Source of the DNA: an uncultured Clostridia bacterium
GTDB lineage: Bacteria; Bacillota; Clostridia; Peptostreptococcales; Anaerovoracaceae
Reading direction: 5' to 3'
DNA length: 9,813 nucleotides
NCBI GenBank assembly: GCA_934255135.1
Contig: CAKQMV010000019.1
Span: 1 to 9,813 of the forward strand
Below, piece after piece: positions 1 to 7,990 of the stretch; position 1 is the stretch's first letter; the number at the start of each line of letters is the position of its first letter. The notes beneath the pieces are model-generated. The model was not told where the DNA came from. It worked only from the letters and a program-made list of their open reading frames with translations, and made no database searches. The position numbers and the translations under genes were made by a program.

Positions 1-2
1 AC

Positions 3-41
3 TACATGACCCCTGAGGAATTCTACAATCAGGAAAAGTGA
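3..41 (+). CDS. IS3-family transposase (OrfB), C-terminal fragment cut by the window edge
   Basis: Only the last 12 codons are present, reading YMTPEEFYNQEK and then TGA. A tail of the form 'Y-hydrophobic-T/S-P-x-E-F/Y' is the usual end of IS3-family OrfB integrases, which carry an rve-type DDE catalytic core upstream. That core would lie outside the window, so activity cannot be assessed. The identification rests on this tail plus the adjoining terminal repeat at 46-74. The protein would cut and join DNA during transposition of its own element. Confidence 0.72.
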   Translation, partial: YMTPEEFYNQEK

Positions 42-45
42 GTTT

Positions 46-74
46 TGACACTCTACTTTTAGGGGGTCACCTCA
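46..74 (+). repeat. Right terminal inverted repeat (IRR) of the left IS element
   Basis: The repeat begins TGACACTCTACTTTT and ends CACCTCA. Its reverse complement starts TGAGGTG and carries the core AAAAGTAGAGT. It aligns with the left terminal repeat of the right-hand element (9739-9765) over about 26 bp with three substitutions, plus a 2-bp difference at the inner edge. That is the degree of match expected between the two ends of one IS3-family element. The flanking target duplication cannot be checked because the other end of this element is outside the window. Confidence 0.78.
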
Positions 75-479
75 ATAAGAGTTATATAAGATTCAGAAGG
101 AGCCAATCTTAACCATTCCTGATGTATTGGTTCCGTTAATTACTAATTTATATGATAGTTTGACTCTCTTTTATTCACATAAATGTGATTACATCATTCA
201 GGCATGGCCGCTAGCTACTTTGAAAGCGGAAGTACTGCGTACCATTTCTCATATAAAATCTGACTTGGTAGCTTTCAGGGACCAATGCTGTTACGTTATG
301 CAAATTGGTACCTAGCAACTGTAAGCCTTAGGGCAATGGACTCAATCGCCAATTGATTCTATCATTTGCTTTCACGTGATCTGACCAACTTTTGGGAGGT
401 CTTTCTACGCACGGATGGTTTAACGCTTACAAACCGTCTGCAGCGGATGTCTGTAAAGCGTGCCTACGATAATATCCAA
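75..479. other. Gene-poor stretch between the left IS and the pyc terminator; possible gene debris
   Basis: I recognise no gene in this roughly 400-bp stretch. On the + strand one frame is open from the IS junction (about 79) to the stop at 313-315; it has only a TTG start (127) with no good ribosome binding site. Part of it reads AWPLATLKAEVLRTISHIKS, which matches no family I know. A second + frame is open from 357 to the stop at 480-482 with no start codon; it contains LTNFWEVFLRTDGLTLTNRL. Both look more protein-like than random sequence, so this may be the broken 3' part of a gene interrupted by the IS. That is a guess. A short dyad TCACAT-AA-ATGTGA lies near 176-190. Confidence 0.35.
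423..461. repeat. Nested imperfect inverted repeat
   Basis: The outer arms are ACGCTTACA (423-431) and TGTAAAGCGT (452-461), which pair with one bulged base. Inside them CCG (434-436) pairs with CGG (444-446) around TCTGCAG. Together they could fold into a hairpin of about 39 nt on either strand. No U-tract follows, so it is not an intrinsic terminator. It lies beyond the end of the pyc transcript. Function unknown; it could be a remnant of a mobile element end. Confidence 0.4.
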
Positions 480-515
480 TAAAAAAACGGACACAACCAT
501 TACAGTCGTGTCCGT
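480..515 (-). terminator. Rho-independent terminator of the DUF2207-typA-pyc operon
   Basis: Read on the minus strand, an 8-bp stem ACGGACAC/GTGTCCGT (487-494 with 508-515) closes a 13-nt loop. It is followed at once by a run of seven T residues (481-487 on the + strand is all A). It lies about 40 bp after the pyc stop codon. The U-tract is on the minus-strand side only, so it terminates transcription from pyc rather than from the left. Confidence 0.9.
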
Positions 516-555
516 CTCGTAATCCGTATTATGTTATCAAGCGAAAAGCCCGAGC

Positions 556-3500
556 CTACGCCTCCTCATGAGAAAGCTTTGCAACCAGCTGTCCAGCCTT
601 TACGCTATCGCCATCCTTTACGCAAACCTTCTCAACAACGCCGTCCATTGTAGCGATTACGTTTGTCTCCATCTTCATTGCCTCGATTACGGCTACAGGC
701 TGACCATTCTCAACCTTGTCGCCCTTGGCAACGAGAACCTTTACGATTGTTCCTGGGATGTTAGCTCCAATCTCTGCAGGATCATCATCCTTAGCGTACT
801 CGATTGCAGCGCCGGCAGCAGTCTTTGTAACAGCGAGCTTATCCTTGATTGAGATAACTCTTCTGTTTCCGTTAACTGTGAAAGTAAGGTCTCTCATTCC
901 CTCACCATCAGGACTGTCGATTCTATCTAGAGTAACAACCATGGTCTGGCCCTTCTCAAGAGTAATTTCCTTGGTCTCGCCAACACCGATTCCGTGGAAG
1001 AATGTATCTGAGCCCATCTTTCTGAAATCACCCTTATCCTTGAGGCCCTTGATGTAGTCATCAAATACCTTGCCGTACATTGCGTATGCAACCTGCTCCT
1101 GATCATTTCCTTCAAGTCCGAGATCCTCGATGCAGTGTCTTCTGAACTCATCGTAATCATCTGGGTCCAGAAGCTCTCCAGGTCTACAAGTGATAGGAGT
1201 CTTGCCCTTAAGAACTACATCCTGAAGGTCCTTAGGGAAACCGCCCTCAGGCTGACCCATCATACCCTCAAAGTATGTAACTGCTGAATCAGGGAAGTCC
1301 ATGTTAGCGCCCTTCTCAACGATGTTTTCAGGTGTCAGCTCGTTCTGAACCATGAAGATTGCAAGGTCACCGACAACCTTTGAAGAAGGTGTAACTTTGA
1401 TGATGTCGCCAAGCATCTTGTTAACGCTTACGTACATATCCTTAACCTCGTCGAACTTGTGACCCATACCGAAGCTCTCTACTTGAGGCTTAAGGTTTGA
1501 GTACTGTCCACCAGGAATCTCAAGTCTGTAAATCTCGGCAGTAGTTGCCTTAAGATCTGACTCGAAGCTGCTGTAAACAGGTCTTACATCAACCCAGTAA
1601 TCTGAAATCTGCTGAAGACCTCTTGAGTCCATTCCTGTATCTCTCTCTGAGTTCTCAAGTGCCGCAACGATTGAGTTGAGTGCAGGCTGAGAAGTAAGTC
1701 CTGATACAGAGTTAAATGCTGCATCTGCGATATCAAGTCCAGCCTCAGCTGCCATCAGCACTGTTGCTACTCCGTTACCTGAAGTATCGTGAGTGTGCAG
1801 GTGAATTGGAATTGAAATCTCGTTCTTAAGAGCCTTAATCAGCTTGTAAGCAGCCATTGGCTTGAGAAGTCCAGTCATATCCTTGATTCCGAGGATGTGT
1901 GAACCTCTTCTCTCAATTTCCTTAGCCATCTTGATGTAGTAATCAAGATTGTACTTATCTCTTGACTCGTCGAGGATATCGCCAGTGTAGCACATTGCAA
2001 CCTCTGCAATCTTGCCCTGGTTCAGAACCTCGTCGAGTGAAACCTCGATACCCTTCATCCAGTTCAGCGAGTCGAAGATTCTGAAGACATCAATACCAGC
2101 CTTAGCTGACTCCTGAACGAACTTTCTGATAGTGTTATCAGGGTAGTTCTTGTATCCTACCGCGTTCGCACCTCTGATGAGCATCTGAGTCAGAACATTA
2201 GGGATCTCAGCTCTAAGAGTCTCAAGTCTCTCCCATGGTGACTCGCCAAGGAATCTCATAGCTACATCAAAAGTAGCTCCGCCCCACATCTCGTATGAGA
2301 ACATATCCTTACCAAACACAGCCATTGCAGGAGCAATCTTCTCCATGTCCTTAGTTCTTACTCTTGTAGCTACAAGTGACTGCTGTGCATCTCTTAGAGA
2401 TGTATCTGTAATGAGAAGCTTCTTCTGATCGAGAACCCAGTCAGCGAGTCCCTTAGCACCTCTCTCATCAAAAATCTGCTTAGTGCCCTTGAGTCCAGGA
2501 ATGATTGACTTATCAACCTTAGGAACAACAGGAACGTTGAAGCCCATAGTTGCACCCTTCTTCTCGTTAACAGCCTTATTACCGAGATACTCAAGAACCT
2601 GAACCTCAGTATTCTTAACCATTCTGATGTCAAGAAGCTCTGGGTTTGCCTCGATAAAGCCTGTGTTACAGTTACCGCTCTTAAATACAGGGTGGTTAAG
2701 TACGTTAAGTATAAATCCGATGTTAGTCTTAACACCTTCAACCTTCATCTCCTTAAGAGCTCTTACAGCCTTGTTATTCATATCCTCAAAGCTTCTGCCG
2801 TGAGCGATGATCTTAACAAGAAGGCTGTCGTAGTATGGAGAAATTACCGCACCTGTAAATCCGTTACCACCGTCGAGACGGATTCCGAATCCTGCAGGGC
2901 TTCGATACTGTGTGATTGTACCTGTGTCAGGGGCAAAATTATTGGCAGGATCCTCTGTAGTTACTCTCAGCTGAATTGCGTGTCCTGTCAACTTGATGTC
3001 GTCCTGGCTCTTAATGTTAATCTCCTCTGAATCGAGAGCATGTCCCTCAGCAACAAGAATCTGAGCGGCAACAAGGTCAACACCTGTAACCTCTTCAGTT
3101 ACTGTATGCTCTACCTGAATTCTTGTGTTCATCTCGATGAAGTAGTGATTACCGTCCTTATCGAGAAGGAACTCTGCAGTACCGGCACTTCTGTAGTTTA
3201 CAGCCTTGGCAATCTTGATCGCGTCATTACAGATGGCCTGTCTCTGCTCCTCAGTGATGCACATTGCAGGAGTAAACTCAATTACCTTCTGGTGTCTTCT
3301 CTGGATTGAGCAGTCTCTCTCGTAGAGGTGAACGATGTTTCCGTAGTTGTCTCCGAGAAGCTGAACCTCGATGTGCTTAGGCTCCTCGAGGTACTTCTCG
3401 ATGAAGATATCTCCGTTGCCAAAAGCCTTCTGTGCTTCTGACTGTGCACTTCTAAACTGTGGAAGCAGGTCTTCTTCGGTTCTTACGATTCTCATTCCTC

Positions 3501-4014
3501 TTCCGCCGCCACCTGCCGCAGCCTTGAGCATTACAGGGTAGCCACACTTGTTTGCGAATTCAACAGCCTCTTTCTCTGAAGAAATTGCTGCATCAACACC
3601 TGGAATTGTTGGAACGCCTACGCTCTCTGCAACAAGCTTTGACTGAATCTTATCACCGAGACTGTTCATCATCTCGTGAGTAGGTCCGATAAATACGATA
3701 CCTTCATCCTCGCAGGCTCTTGCAAACTCTGCGTTCTCTGACAGGAATCCGTATCCAGGATGGATTGCATCGCATCCCTTGCTCTTAGCAAGTCTGATGA
3801 TGTCCTCGATTCCAAGGTATGCATCGATAGGACCTTTACCCTTTCCGATCTCGTAAGATTCAGTTGCCTTTGTTCTGAAAAGTGCGTTCTTGTCTTCTTC
3901 TGAGTACATTGCAATAGATCTGATGCCGAGCTCACTGCATGCTCTGATAACTCTTATTGCAATCTCGCCTCTGTTGGCGATAAGAACTTTCTTAAACCTC
4001 TTAATCTCTGCCAT
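556..4014 (-). CDS. pyc: Pyruvate carboxylase (EC 6.4.1.1)
   Basis: This cytoplasmic biotin enzyme carboxylates pyruvate to oxaloacetate using ATP and bicarbonate, refilling the TCA and aspartate pools. At 1152 residues it is the normal full length of the single-chain type. The biotin carboxylase domain comes first (about 7-455), with VLIANRGEIAIR at 10-21, the ATP-grasp glycine loop AAAGGGGRGM at 165-174, and EMNTRIQVEHT at 294-304. The carboxyltransferase domain follows (about 530-1000), with TDTSLRDAQQS at 536-546. Its expected metal ligands D542, K711 (carbamylated in the family), H740 and H742 are all present. The C-terminal biotin carrier domain has EAMKMET, with K1114 as the biotinylated lysine. 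The ATG follows GAGGAGGG by a short spacer. It is the last gene before a strong terminator, about 100 bp after typA. No disruption is seen. Confidence 0.97.
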   Translation of the reverse strand: MAEIKRFKKVLIANRGEIAIRVIRACSELGIRSIAMYSEEDKNALFRTKATESYEIGKGKGPIDAYLGIEDIIRLAKSKGCDAIHPGYGFLSENAEFARACEDEGIVFIGPTHEMMNSLGDKIQSKLVAESVGVPTIPGVDAAISSEKEAVEFANKCGYPVMLKAAAGGGGRGMRIVRTEEDLLPQFRSAQSEAQKAFGNGDIFIEKYLEEPKHIEVQLLGDNYGNIVHLYERDCSIQRRHQKVIEFTPAMCITEEQRQAICNDAIKIAKAVNYRSAGTAEFLLDKDGNHYFIEMNTRIQVEHTVTEEVTGVDLVAAQILVAEGHALDSEEINIKSQDDIKLTGHAIQLRVTTEDPANNFAPDTGTITQYRSPAGFGIRLDGGNGFTGAVISPYYDSLLVKIIAHGRSFEDMNNKAVRALKEMKVEGVKTNIGFILNVLNHPVFKSGNCNTGFIEANPELLDIRMVKNTEVQVLEYLGNKAVNEKKGATMGFNVPVVPKVDKSIIPGLKGTKQIFDERGAKGLADWVLDQKKLLITDTSLRDAQQSLVATRVRTKDMEKIAPAMAVFGKDMFSYEMWGGATFDVAMRFLGESPWERLETLRAEIPNVLTQMLIRGANAVGYKNYPDNTIRKFVQESAKAGIDVFRIFDSLNWMKGIEVSLDEVLNQGKIAEVAMCYTGDILDESRDKYNLDYYIKMAKEIERRGSHILGIKDMTGLLKPMAAYKLIKALKNEISIPIHLHTHDTSGNGVATVLMAAEAGLDIADAAFNSVSGLTSQPALNSIVAALENSERDTGMDSRGLQQISDYWVDVRPVYSSFESDLKATTAEIYRLEIPGGQYSNLKPQVESFGMGHKFDEVKDMYVSVNKMLGDIIKVTPSSKVVGDLAIFMVQNELTPENIVEKGANMDFPDSAVTYFEGMMGQPEGGFPKDLQDVVLKGKTPITCRPGELLDPDDYDEFRRHCIEDLGLEGNDQEQVAYAMYGKVFDDYIKGLKDKGDFRKMGSDTFFHGIGVGETKEITLEKGQTMVVTLDRIDSPDGEGMRDLTFTVNGNRRVISIKDKLAVTKTAAGAAIEYAKDDDPAEIGANIPGTIVKVLVAKGDKVENGQPVAVIEAMKMETNVIATMDGVVEKVCVKDGDSVKAGQLVAKLSHEEA

Positions 4015-4018
4015 AGTT

Positions 4019-4026
4019 CCCTCCTC
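4019..4026 (-). promoter_or_regulatory. Ribosome binding site of pyc
   Basis: On the minus strand this reads GAGGAGGG, with the AGGAGG core 5 nt ahead of the ATG. It is an almost perfect anti-Shine-Dalgarno match and supports the start at 4014. Confidence 0.85.
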
Positions 4027-4077
4027 TACAGCGATTAGCGAAAGCGTGTGCTTTTATTTCTAAAATCCAGTCGTGCC

Positions 4078-4095
4078 GCCGGTCAGATGACCAGC
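4078..4095 (-). other. Hairpin in the typA-pyc spacer
   Basis: The 100-bp gap between typA and pyc holds a compact dyad, GCTGGTCA-TC-TGACCGGC, with 8 pairs including one G-T. No U-run follows directly; the first T-rich stretch starts about 10 nt later. It is therefore not a good intrinsic terminator. It could be a processing or stabilising structure that lets pyc be expressed at a different level from typA. A weak promoter-like pair (CTGACC, then TTAGAA about 19 bp on) overlaps its 3' side, but I do not consider it convincing. Confidence 0.35.
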
Positions 4096-4114
4096 TTATA
4101 ATCGGACATTAAAA

Positions 4115-5992
4115 TTAGCTGTTTCTGTTTCTTGCCTTTCTTCTTTCAAGCTCAGACAGAAGCTTCTTTCTGAGTCTGATATCGTCAGGTGTTACTTCTA
4201 CAAGCTCATCGTCGTCGATAAACTCAAGTGCCTCCTCAAGAGTAAATGTTCTTGGTGGTGTGAGCTTGATTGTATCGTCACTTCCTGCAGCTCTCATGTT
4301 AGTTGCCTTCTTAGCTCTGCAAGGGTTAACAACCATATCGTCACTTCTTGCATTCATTCCGACGATCATACCCTCATATACGTGAGTACCAGGCTCTACG
4401 AACATCTGAACTCTCTCCTGTATATTGAAGATTGCGTATGGAGTGCAGTTTCCTTCCTCCTGAGCAACGGCAACACCGTTAATTCTTCCGGTGATGTCAC
4501 CCTTCCAAGGCTCAAAGCCCTCGAATCTTCTTACCATAGTTCCTTCACCATGAGTATCGTTGATGAACTCACTTCTGTATCCCATAAGACCTCTTGTAGG
4601 TGCTGAATACTTGATCTTAGTGTATCCGTTACCCTCACTCTCCATTCCAGTCATCATACCTTTACGGAGATTGAGCTTAGAAATTACTGTTCCTGAATAC
4701 TCATCCGGAACACTTACTACAACTTCCTCAACAGGCTCTAGAGTCTCGCCATTAGGTCCAACCTTAGTTACAACCTCTGGCTTTGAAACTGCAAGCTCGT
4801 AGCCCTCTCTTCTCATGTTCTCGATGAGGATTGAAAGGTGAAGTTCACCTCTGCCGGAAACCTTGAATGAATCTGTTGAATCAGTTTCCTCAACAACAAG
4901 GCCTACGTTAACCTCAAGCTCCTTCTCTAGTCTTGACTTGATATGTCTTGTTGTAACGAACTTACCTACTCTGCCGGCAAAAGGTGATGAATTAACCATG
5001 AAGTTCATCGAAAGTGTTGGTTCCTCGATGTTGATCATCTCGAGTGCTTCAGGACATCCCGGATCACAGATAGTCTCTCCGATTGAGATCTCAGGAATAC
5101 CTGCTACTACTACGATATCTCCAGCCTCAGCCTCATCTACTGAGATACGTGAAAGTCCCTTGTATACGAAGAGCTGACCGATCTTAGCCTTCTCCTCAGT
5201 TCCGTCAGCCTTCATTACTGAAACCTGCTGACCTGCCTTAAGAACACCTCTTGTGATTCTGCCGATTCCGAGTCTTCCGATGTACTCATCATATGCAAGT
5301 GATGAAACCTGCATCTGAACAGGCTCCTCAGTTCTGTCTGGGTATGCATCACAGTGCTCGATGATAAGGTCGAGAAGCGGATTGATGTTGAAATCTCCAA
5401 ATCCCTTAGGGCTCTTCTCAATCTTCTGAGCACCCTCACCGATTATTACACCCTCAACCTCGGATGGGTCATTAACTGCGATTCCCTGTCTTGCAATTCC
5501 GTACATGATTGGGAAATCAAGCTGATCGTCATTAGCCTCAAAATCCATAAAGAGCTCGTAAACCTCATCAACAACCTCGTCGATTCTTGCGTCCTTCTTA
5601 TCAATCTTGTTGATAAAGAGGATTGGGTTCAGACCTTCCTCAAGTGACTTGTTAAGTACGAATCTTGTCTGAGGCATTGGTCCCTCGCTTGAGTCGACAA
5701 GTAGAATAACAGTATCTACTGTCTTCATGATTCTCTCTACCTCTGAACTGAAGTCAGCATGTCCTGGCGTATCAACGATGTTGATCTTATAATCCTTGTA
5801 CATGATTGAGCAGTTCTTTGAGTAAATAGTGATTCCTCTTTCTCTCTCAATGTCATCACTATCCATTACACAGTCAACGATCTCCTCATTGTCTCTGAAT
5901 ACGTGAGACTGATTGAGAAGAGCGTCAACGAGTGTTGACTTTCCTGCATCTACGTGAGCAATAACGGCAATGTTGATAATCTTCTGTTTCAT
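4115..5992 (-). CDS. typA: Ribosome-associated translational GTPase TypA/BipA
   Basis: TypA/BipA is an EF-G-like GTPase that binds ribosomes and supports 50S assembly and adaptation to cold and other stresses. The 625 residues are slightly more than the usual 605-615. The G domain (about 1-205) shows G1 AHVDAGKST at 12-20, G2 ERGITI at 51-56, G3 DTPGH at 74-78 and G4 NKID at 128-131. A beta-barrel domain II (about 225-300) follows, then an EF-G-III-like domain with GRGELHLSILIENMRREGYE (380-399) and a domain V-like region. The BipA-specific C-terminal domain contains MRAAGSDDTI and the family's LEEALEFI segment. That C-terminal domain separates it from LepA and EF-G. The ATG is preceded by AGGGGAG, which fills the 11-bp gap to the upstream DUF2207 stop codon, so the two genes share a transcript and may be translationally coupled. 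Confidence 0.97.
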   Translation of the reverse strand: MKQKIINIAVIAHVDAGKSTLVDALLNQSHVFRDNEEIVDCVMDSDDIERERGITIYSKNCSIMYKDYKINIVDTPGHADFSSEVERIMKTVDTVILLVDSSEGPMPQTRFVLNKSLEEGLNPILFINKIDKKDARIDEVVDEVYELFMDFEANDDQLDFPIMYGIARQGIAVNDPSEVEGVIIGEGAQKIEKSPKGFGDFNINPLLDLIIEHCDAYPDRTEEPVQMQVSSLAYDEYIGRLGIGRITRGVLKAGQQVSVMKADGTEEKAKIGQLFVYKGLSRISVDEAEAGDIVVVAGIPEISIGETICDPGCPEALEMINIEEPTLSMNFMVNSSPFAGRVGKFVTTRHIKSRLEKELEVNVGLVVEETDSTDSFKVSGRGELHLSILIENMRREGYELAVSKPEVVTKVGPNGETLEPVEEVVVSVPDEYSGTVISKLNLRKGMMTGMESEGNGYTKIKYSAPTRGLMGYRSEFINDTHGEGTMVRRFEGFEPWKGDITGRINGVAVAQEEGNCTPYAIFNIQERVQMFVEPGTHVYEGMIVGMNARSDDMVVNPCRAKKATNMRAAGSDDTIKLTPPRTFTLEEALEFIDDDELVEVTPDDIRLRKKLLSELERRKARNRNS

Positions 5993-5996
5993 TAAA

Positions 5997-6003
5997 CTCC
6001 CCT
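5997..6003 (-). promoter_or_regulatory. Ribosome binding site of typA
   Basis: AGGGGAG on the minus strand lies 4 nt ahead of the typA ATG and directly abuts the TAA of the upstream gene. Ribosomes finishing DUF2207 would therefore sit on it, a layout compatible with coupled re-initiation. Confidence 0.75.
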
Positions 6004-7839
6004 TTATTTATGTAAATGAATACGATGCATTGAATCGAGTCCTATCTCTAGTGTTCTACAGAAGGACTTCATAGACTTTGCAACGTCTACTGTTGTCTGT
6101 TTGTGTGCTCCATGCGTAATCGCATGGCCCTCTATATCGTCTGAATACCATTCAAGTTCAGGCACGTTCATCCATCTGAATGTCTTAGCCCAGACCTCAA
6201 GGCCGTGGAAAAGATATGCGTAAGGAACCATCTTGTAGCAGTACTGAGGATCAGCTTTCTGATTCTCAGATACAGACTTAGAATCCGGCTTGTAAACAAA
6301 TCTTCTAAGAGCTCTGTACTTGGCAACAAGCTTGGCATTGCCCTTACCTCTTGAAATCATAAGTGTAACAAGAATCATCATTACAACCATGATTAGAAGC
6401 ATTGCAGTACATAGCATATGTGCCTTACTAATTCTTCCGAGATGCACAAGATGGTAACCCGGTACTGCAACATACAGAATGCTGACGATTGTAAACAAAG
6501 CTCTATGCTTCTTGTTATTGTCAAAATCAGCCTTGTCATATATCACGCATACTCCGACCAGAATTACTGCCGAAAGCACTGCCGAGATAGCTGCGCTGGC
6601 ATATGAAAGATCTATATACTGATATGCATACTGAAGCTGCGAGATAATCACCACAGCAGCAGTCGCAATGATTCCGCTGATAACTCTGAAAACTCTTGAT
6701 ATCGGCTTCTGAGCAAGCATATCACTTGAACTGAATCCACTCTCAATATCGATCTTAATTACCTTCATAATTCTTGCCAGTCTAGGCCATGCATCATCAA
6801 GGTCGATAGATCTGTCCTCATAAACACCCTCGAAAATAATATTAAATGCTGTACGGATGTACTTTTCTTCGTTCTTAGGCTCTGCAAGTCTGTAGAGTCT
6901 GTACTTACGCGGTGCATACTCTGAAATTCTGATATATCCGCTCGTTGCAAGGTACAGAAGAAGCGCGATAATATCCTTGTTCTTTACCTTGCCGTCAAAA
7001 ATATATCCAAGCTCCGCCGGTGATATTCCGTCAATCGGACGAGTCTGCTTAGTTCTGCTCATCTTAGGATCTCTTCCGCCGATAATCCACATAATGAAGC
7101 ATATAAGCACCATCAGGCCCAGAATTCCAGCTCCAATATAAATAAATACAATTCCATCGAGCGGATCAGTCCAGTATCCATCCGGCAGATCTCCCATCAG
7201 AGTAATACCGAAGTTCGCAGGGATTCTGTCACCAGTGATGTGAATAGTTCCATTCTTCTCAGAAACATCGAACTTTACCTTGCTTCCGTCATCGGAAATA
7301 CCGAACTGTCCGGCATAGTACTGAATGTCAGACCATACGAAATCTTCTGGCACGTTCACGGTGATATCTACCGCTCCTAGAGGCTGTCTCCACTCTGGCA
7401 AAAGTGCATTGAAATAAAGTGTATCCTTATTCGGGTTACGTTCCGCAAGCTCGATAATCTTGTATGACATTGTGATCTTGTGACGTCCCGCCTCCAGAAC
7501 CTCCGGCTGTGTAATCGTGATATACTGCGTTCCGTTCTCACTTGATGTTGCATAAGAAAGTCCACCAGCATTGATATTTCTTATAATGCTTCCGCCACTT
7601 GAAAGGACAAGCTTCATCGCCTTCATCTTCTCCGGCACATTTACTATAAGTGTCTTATTTACATCATATGAGTGATCCTTGTTGATTGTCGTAGTCTGCT
7701 CATACTTCTCAATCTCAAAAGCATCCTGCGATACCGCCGCGCTTACACGACCCGAATTCAAAAATACTGCAGCAATAACAATCGTGATCATAACCGCTAT
7801 TCTGTTGATATGTTTGTAATTATTTATATTTCTATACAC
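6004..7839 (-). CDS. DUF2207-family membrane protein with signal peptide, function unknown
   Basis: A 611-residue predicted membrane protein. I chose the GTG at 7839 because AAGGAAG lies 8 nt before it and the promoter at 7901-7929 falls inside the longer open frame. From that start there is a basic N-terminus (YRNINNYKHINR), a hydrophobic core (about 14-27) and a likely signal peptidase site after VSAA (near 35). An extracellular beta-rich domain (about 36-220) precedes a membrane segment (about 229-253). A cytoplasmic segment then carries DGISPAELGYIFDGKVKNKD (270-289) and LYLATSGYIRI, the hallmark winged-helix-like part of DUF2207. Four more hydrophobic segments follow at about 380-401, 411-434, 447-466 and 473-496. 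The C-terminal ALRRFV...VPYAYLFHGLEVWAKTF region is also typical. The family's biochemical role is not established. It is the first gene of the operon with typA and pyc. Confidence 0.88.
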   Translation of the reverse strand: MYRNINNYKHINRIAVMITIVIAAVFLNSGRVSAAVSQDAFEIEKYEQTTTINKDHSYDVNKTLIVNVPEKMKAMKLVLSSGGSIIRNINAGGLSYATSSENGTQYITITQPEVLEAGRHKITMSYKIIELAERNPNKDTLYFNALLPEWRQPLGAVDITVNVPEDFVWSDIQYYAGQFGISDDGSKVKFDVSEKNGTIHITGDRIPANFGITLMGDLPDGYWTDPLDGIVFIYIGAGILGLMVLICFIMWIIGGRDPKMSRTKQTRPIDGISPAELGYIFDGKVKNKDIIALLLYLATSGYIRISEYAPRKYRLYRLAEPKNEEKYIRTAFNIIFEGVYEDRSIDLDDAWPRLARIMKVIKIDIESGFSSSDMLAQKPISRVFRVISGIIATAAVVIISQLQYAYQYIDLSYASAAISAVLSAVILVGVCVIYDKADFDNNKKHRALFTIVSILYVAVPGYHLVHLGRISKAHMLCTAMLLIMVVMMILVTLMISRGKGNAKLVAKYRALRRFVYKPDSKSVSENQKADPQYCYKMVPYAYLFHGLEVWAKTFRWMNVPELEWYSDDIEGHAITHGAHKQTTVDVAKSMKSFCRTLEIGLDSMHRIHLHK

Positions 7840-7846
7840 TATTATT

Positions 7847-7853
7847 TCTTCCT
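7847..7853 (-). promoter_or_regulatory. Ribosome binding site deciding the GTG start of the DUF2207 gene
   Basis: AAGGAAG on the minus strand lies about 8 nt ahead of the GTG at 7839-7837. No comparable site precedes the ATG further upstream at 7932 or the internal ATG that follows IAV. Starting at this GTG gives a standard signal peptide. Confidence 0.65.
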
Positions 7854-7900
7854 TTATTTGTTCTCTGGGCACAAATACACTGGTCACCCATAATATATGA

Positions 7901-7929
7901 ATTATACTACCAAAAGTCCTGTATTTCAA
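7901..7929 (-). promoter_or_regulatory. Sigma-A promoter of the DUF2207-typA-pyc operon
   Basis: The -35 box is TTGAAA (7924-7929 on the + strand, read in reverse). The spacer is exactly 17 bp and the -10 box is a perfect TATAAT (7901-7906). The predicted transcript start is near 7894, giving a 5' leader of about 55 nt before the GTG. This is the strongest promoter match in the window. Confidence 0.85.
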
Positions 7930-7990
7930 CATAGCGCCCCATCCGAAGTGGGATATTAGGTGTGAGGCGAAGAGGATTTTGGCAGCGGGG

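Larger units (their letters stand above)
1..74 (+). mobile_element. 3' end of an IS3-family insertion sequence
   Basis: The window opens inside an insertion sequence. What is visible is the last 12 transposase codons, a stop at 39-41, and a terminal repeat ending in CA at position 74. The layout, with the transposase stopping about 30 bp before the element's end and the terminus ending in CA, is typical of the IS3 family. The terminal repeat matches, as its reverse complement, the left end of the second element at 9739-9765, so the two belong to the same or very close IS types. The rest lies outside the window, so group and completeness cannot be judged. Confidence 0.8.

Noticed and set aside
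127..315. A 62-codon gene with TTG start
   Set aside because: The start is poor and has no ribosome binding site, the frame is open further upstream to the IS junction, and the product matches nothing I recognise. It is kept only as possible debris.
295..320. T-box-like TTGGTACC motif near 305-312
   Set aside because: The consensus AGGGTGGNACCGCG core is absent, and no amino-acid gene follows on the same strand.
480..515. Relation between the pyc terminator stem (GGACAC/GTGTCC) and the TGGACA/TGTCCA dyads of the right-hand array
   Set aside because: Only five bases per arm are shared, the loop is longer and a clear U-tract explains the structure as an ordinary terminator. Chance similarity is enough.
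568..5647. Several plus-strand open frames of 60-113 codons opposite pyc and typA
   Set aside because: They lie antisense within two full-length, clearly recognised genes, and their translations look like reverse-strand shadows with no family motifs.
6004..7932. The 642-residue version of the DUF2207 protein
   Set aside because: Its first 31 codons contain the operon promoter and lack a ribosome binding site; the GTG at 7839 fits better.
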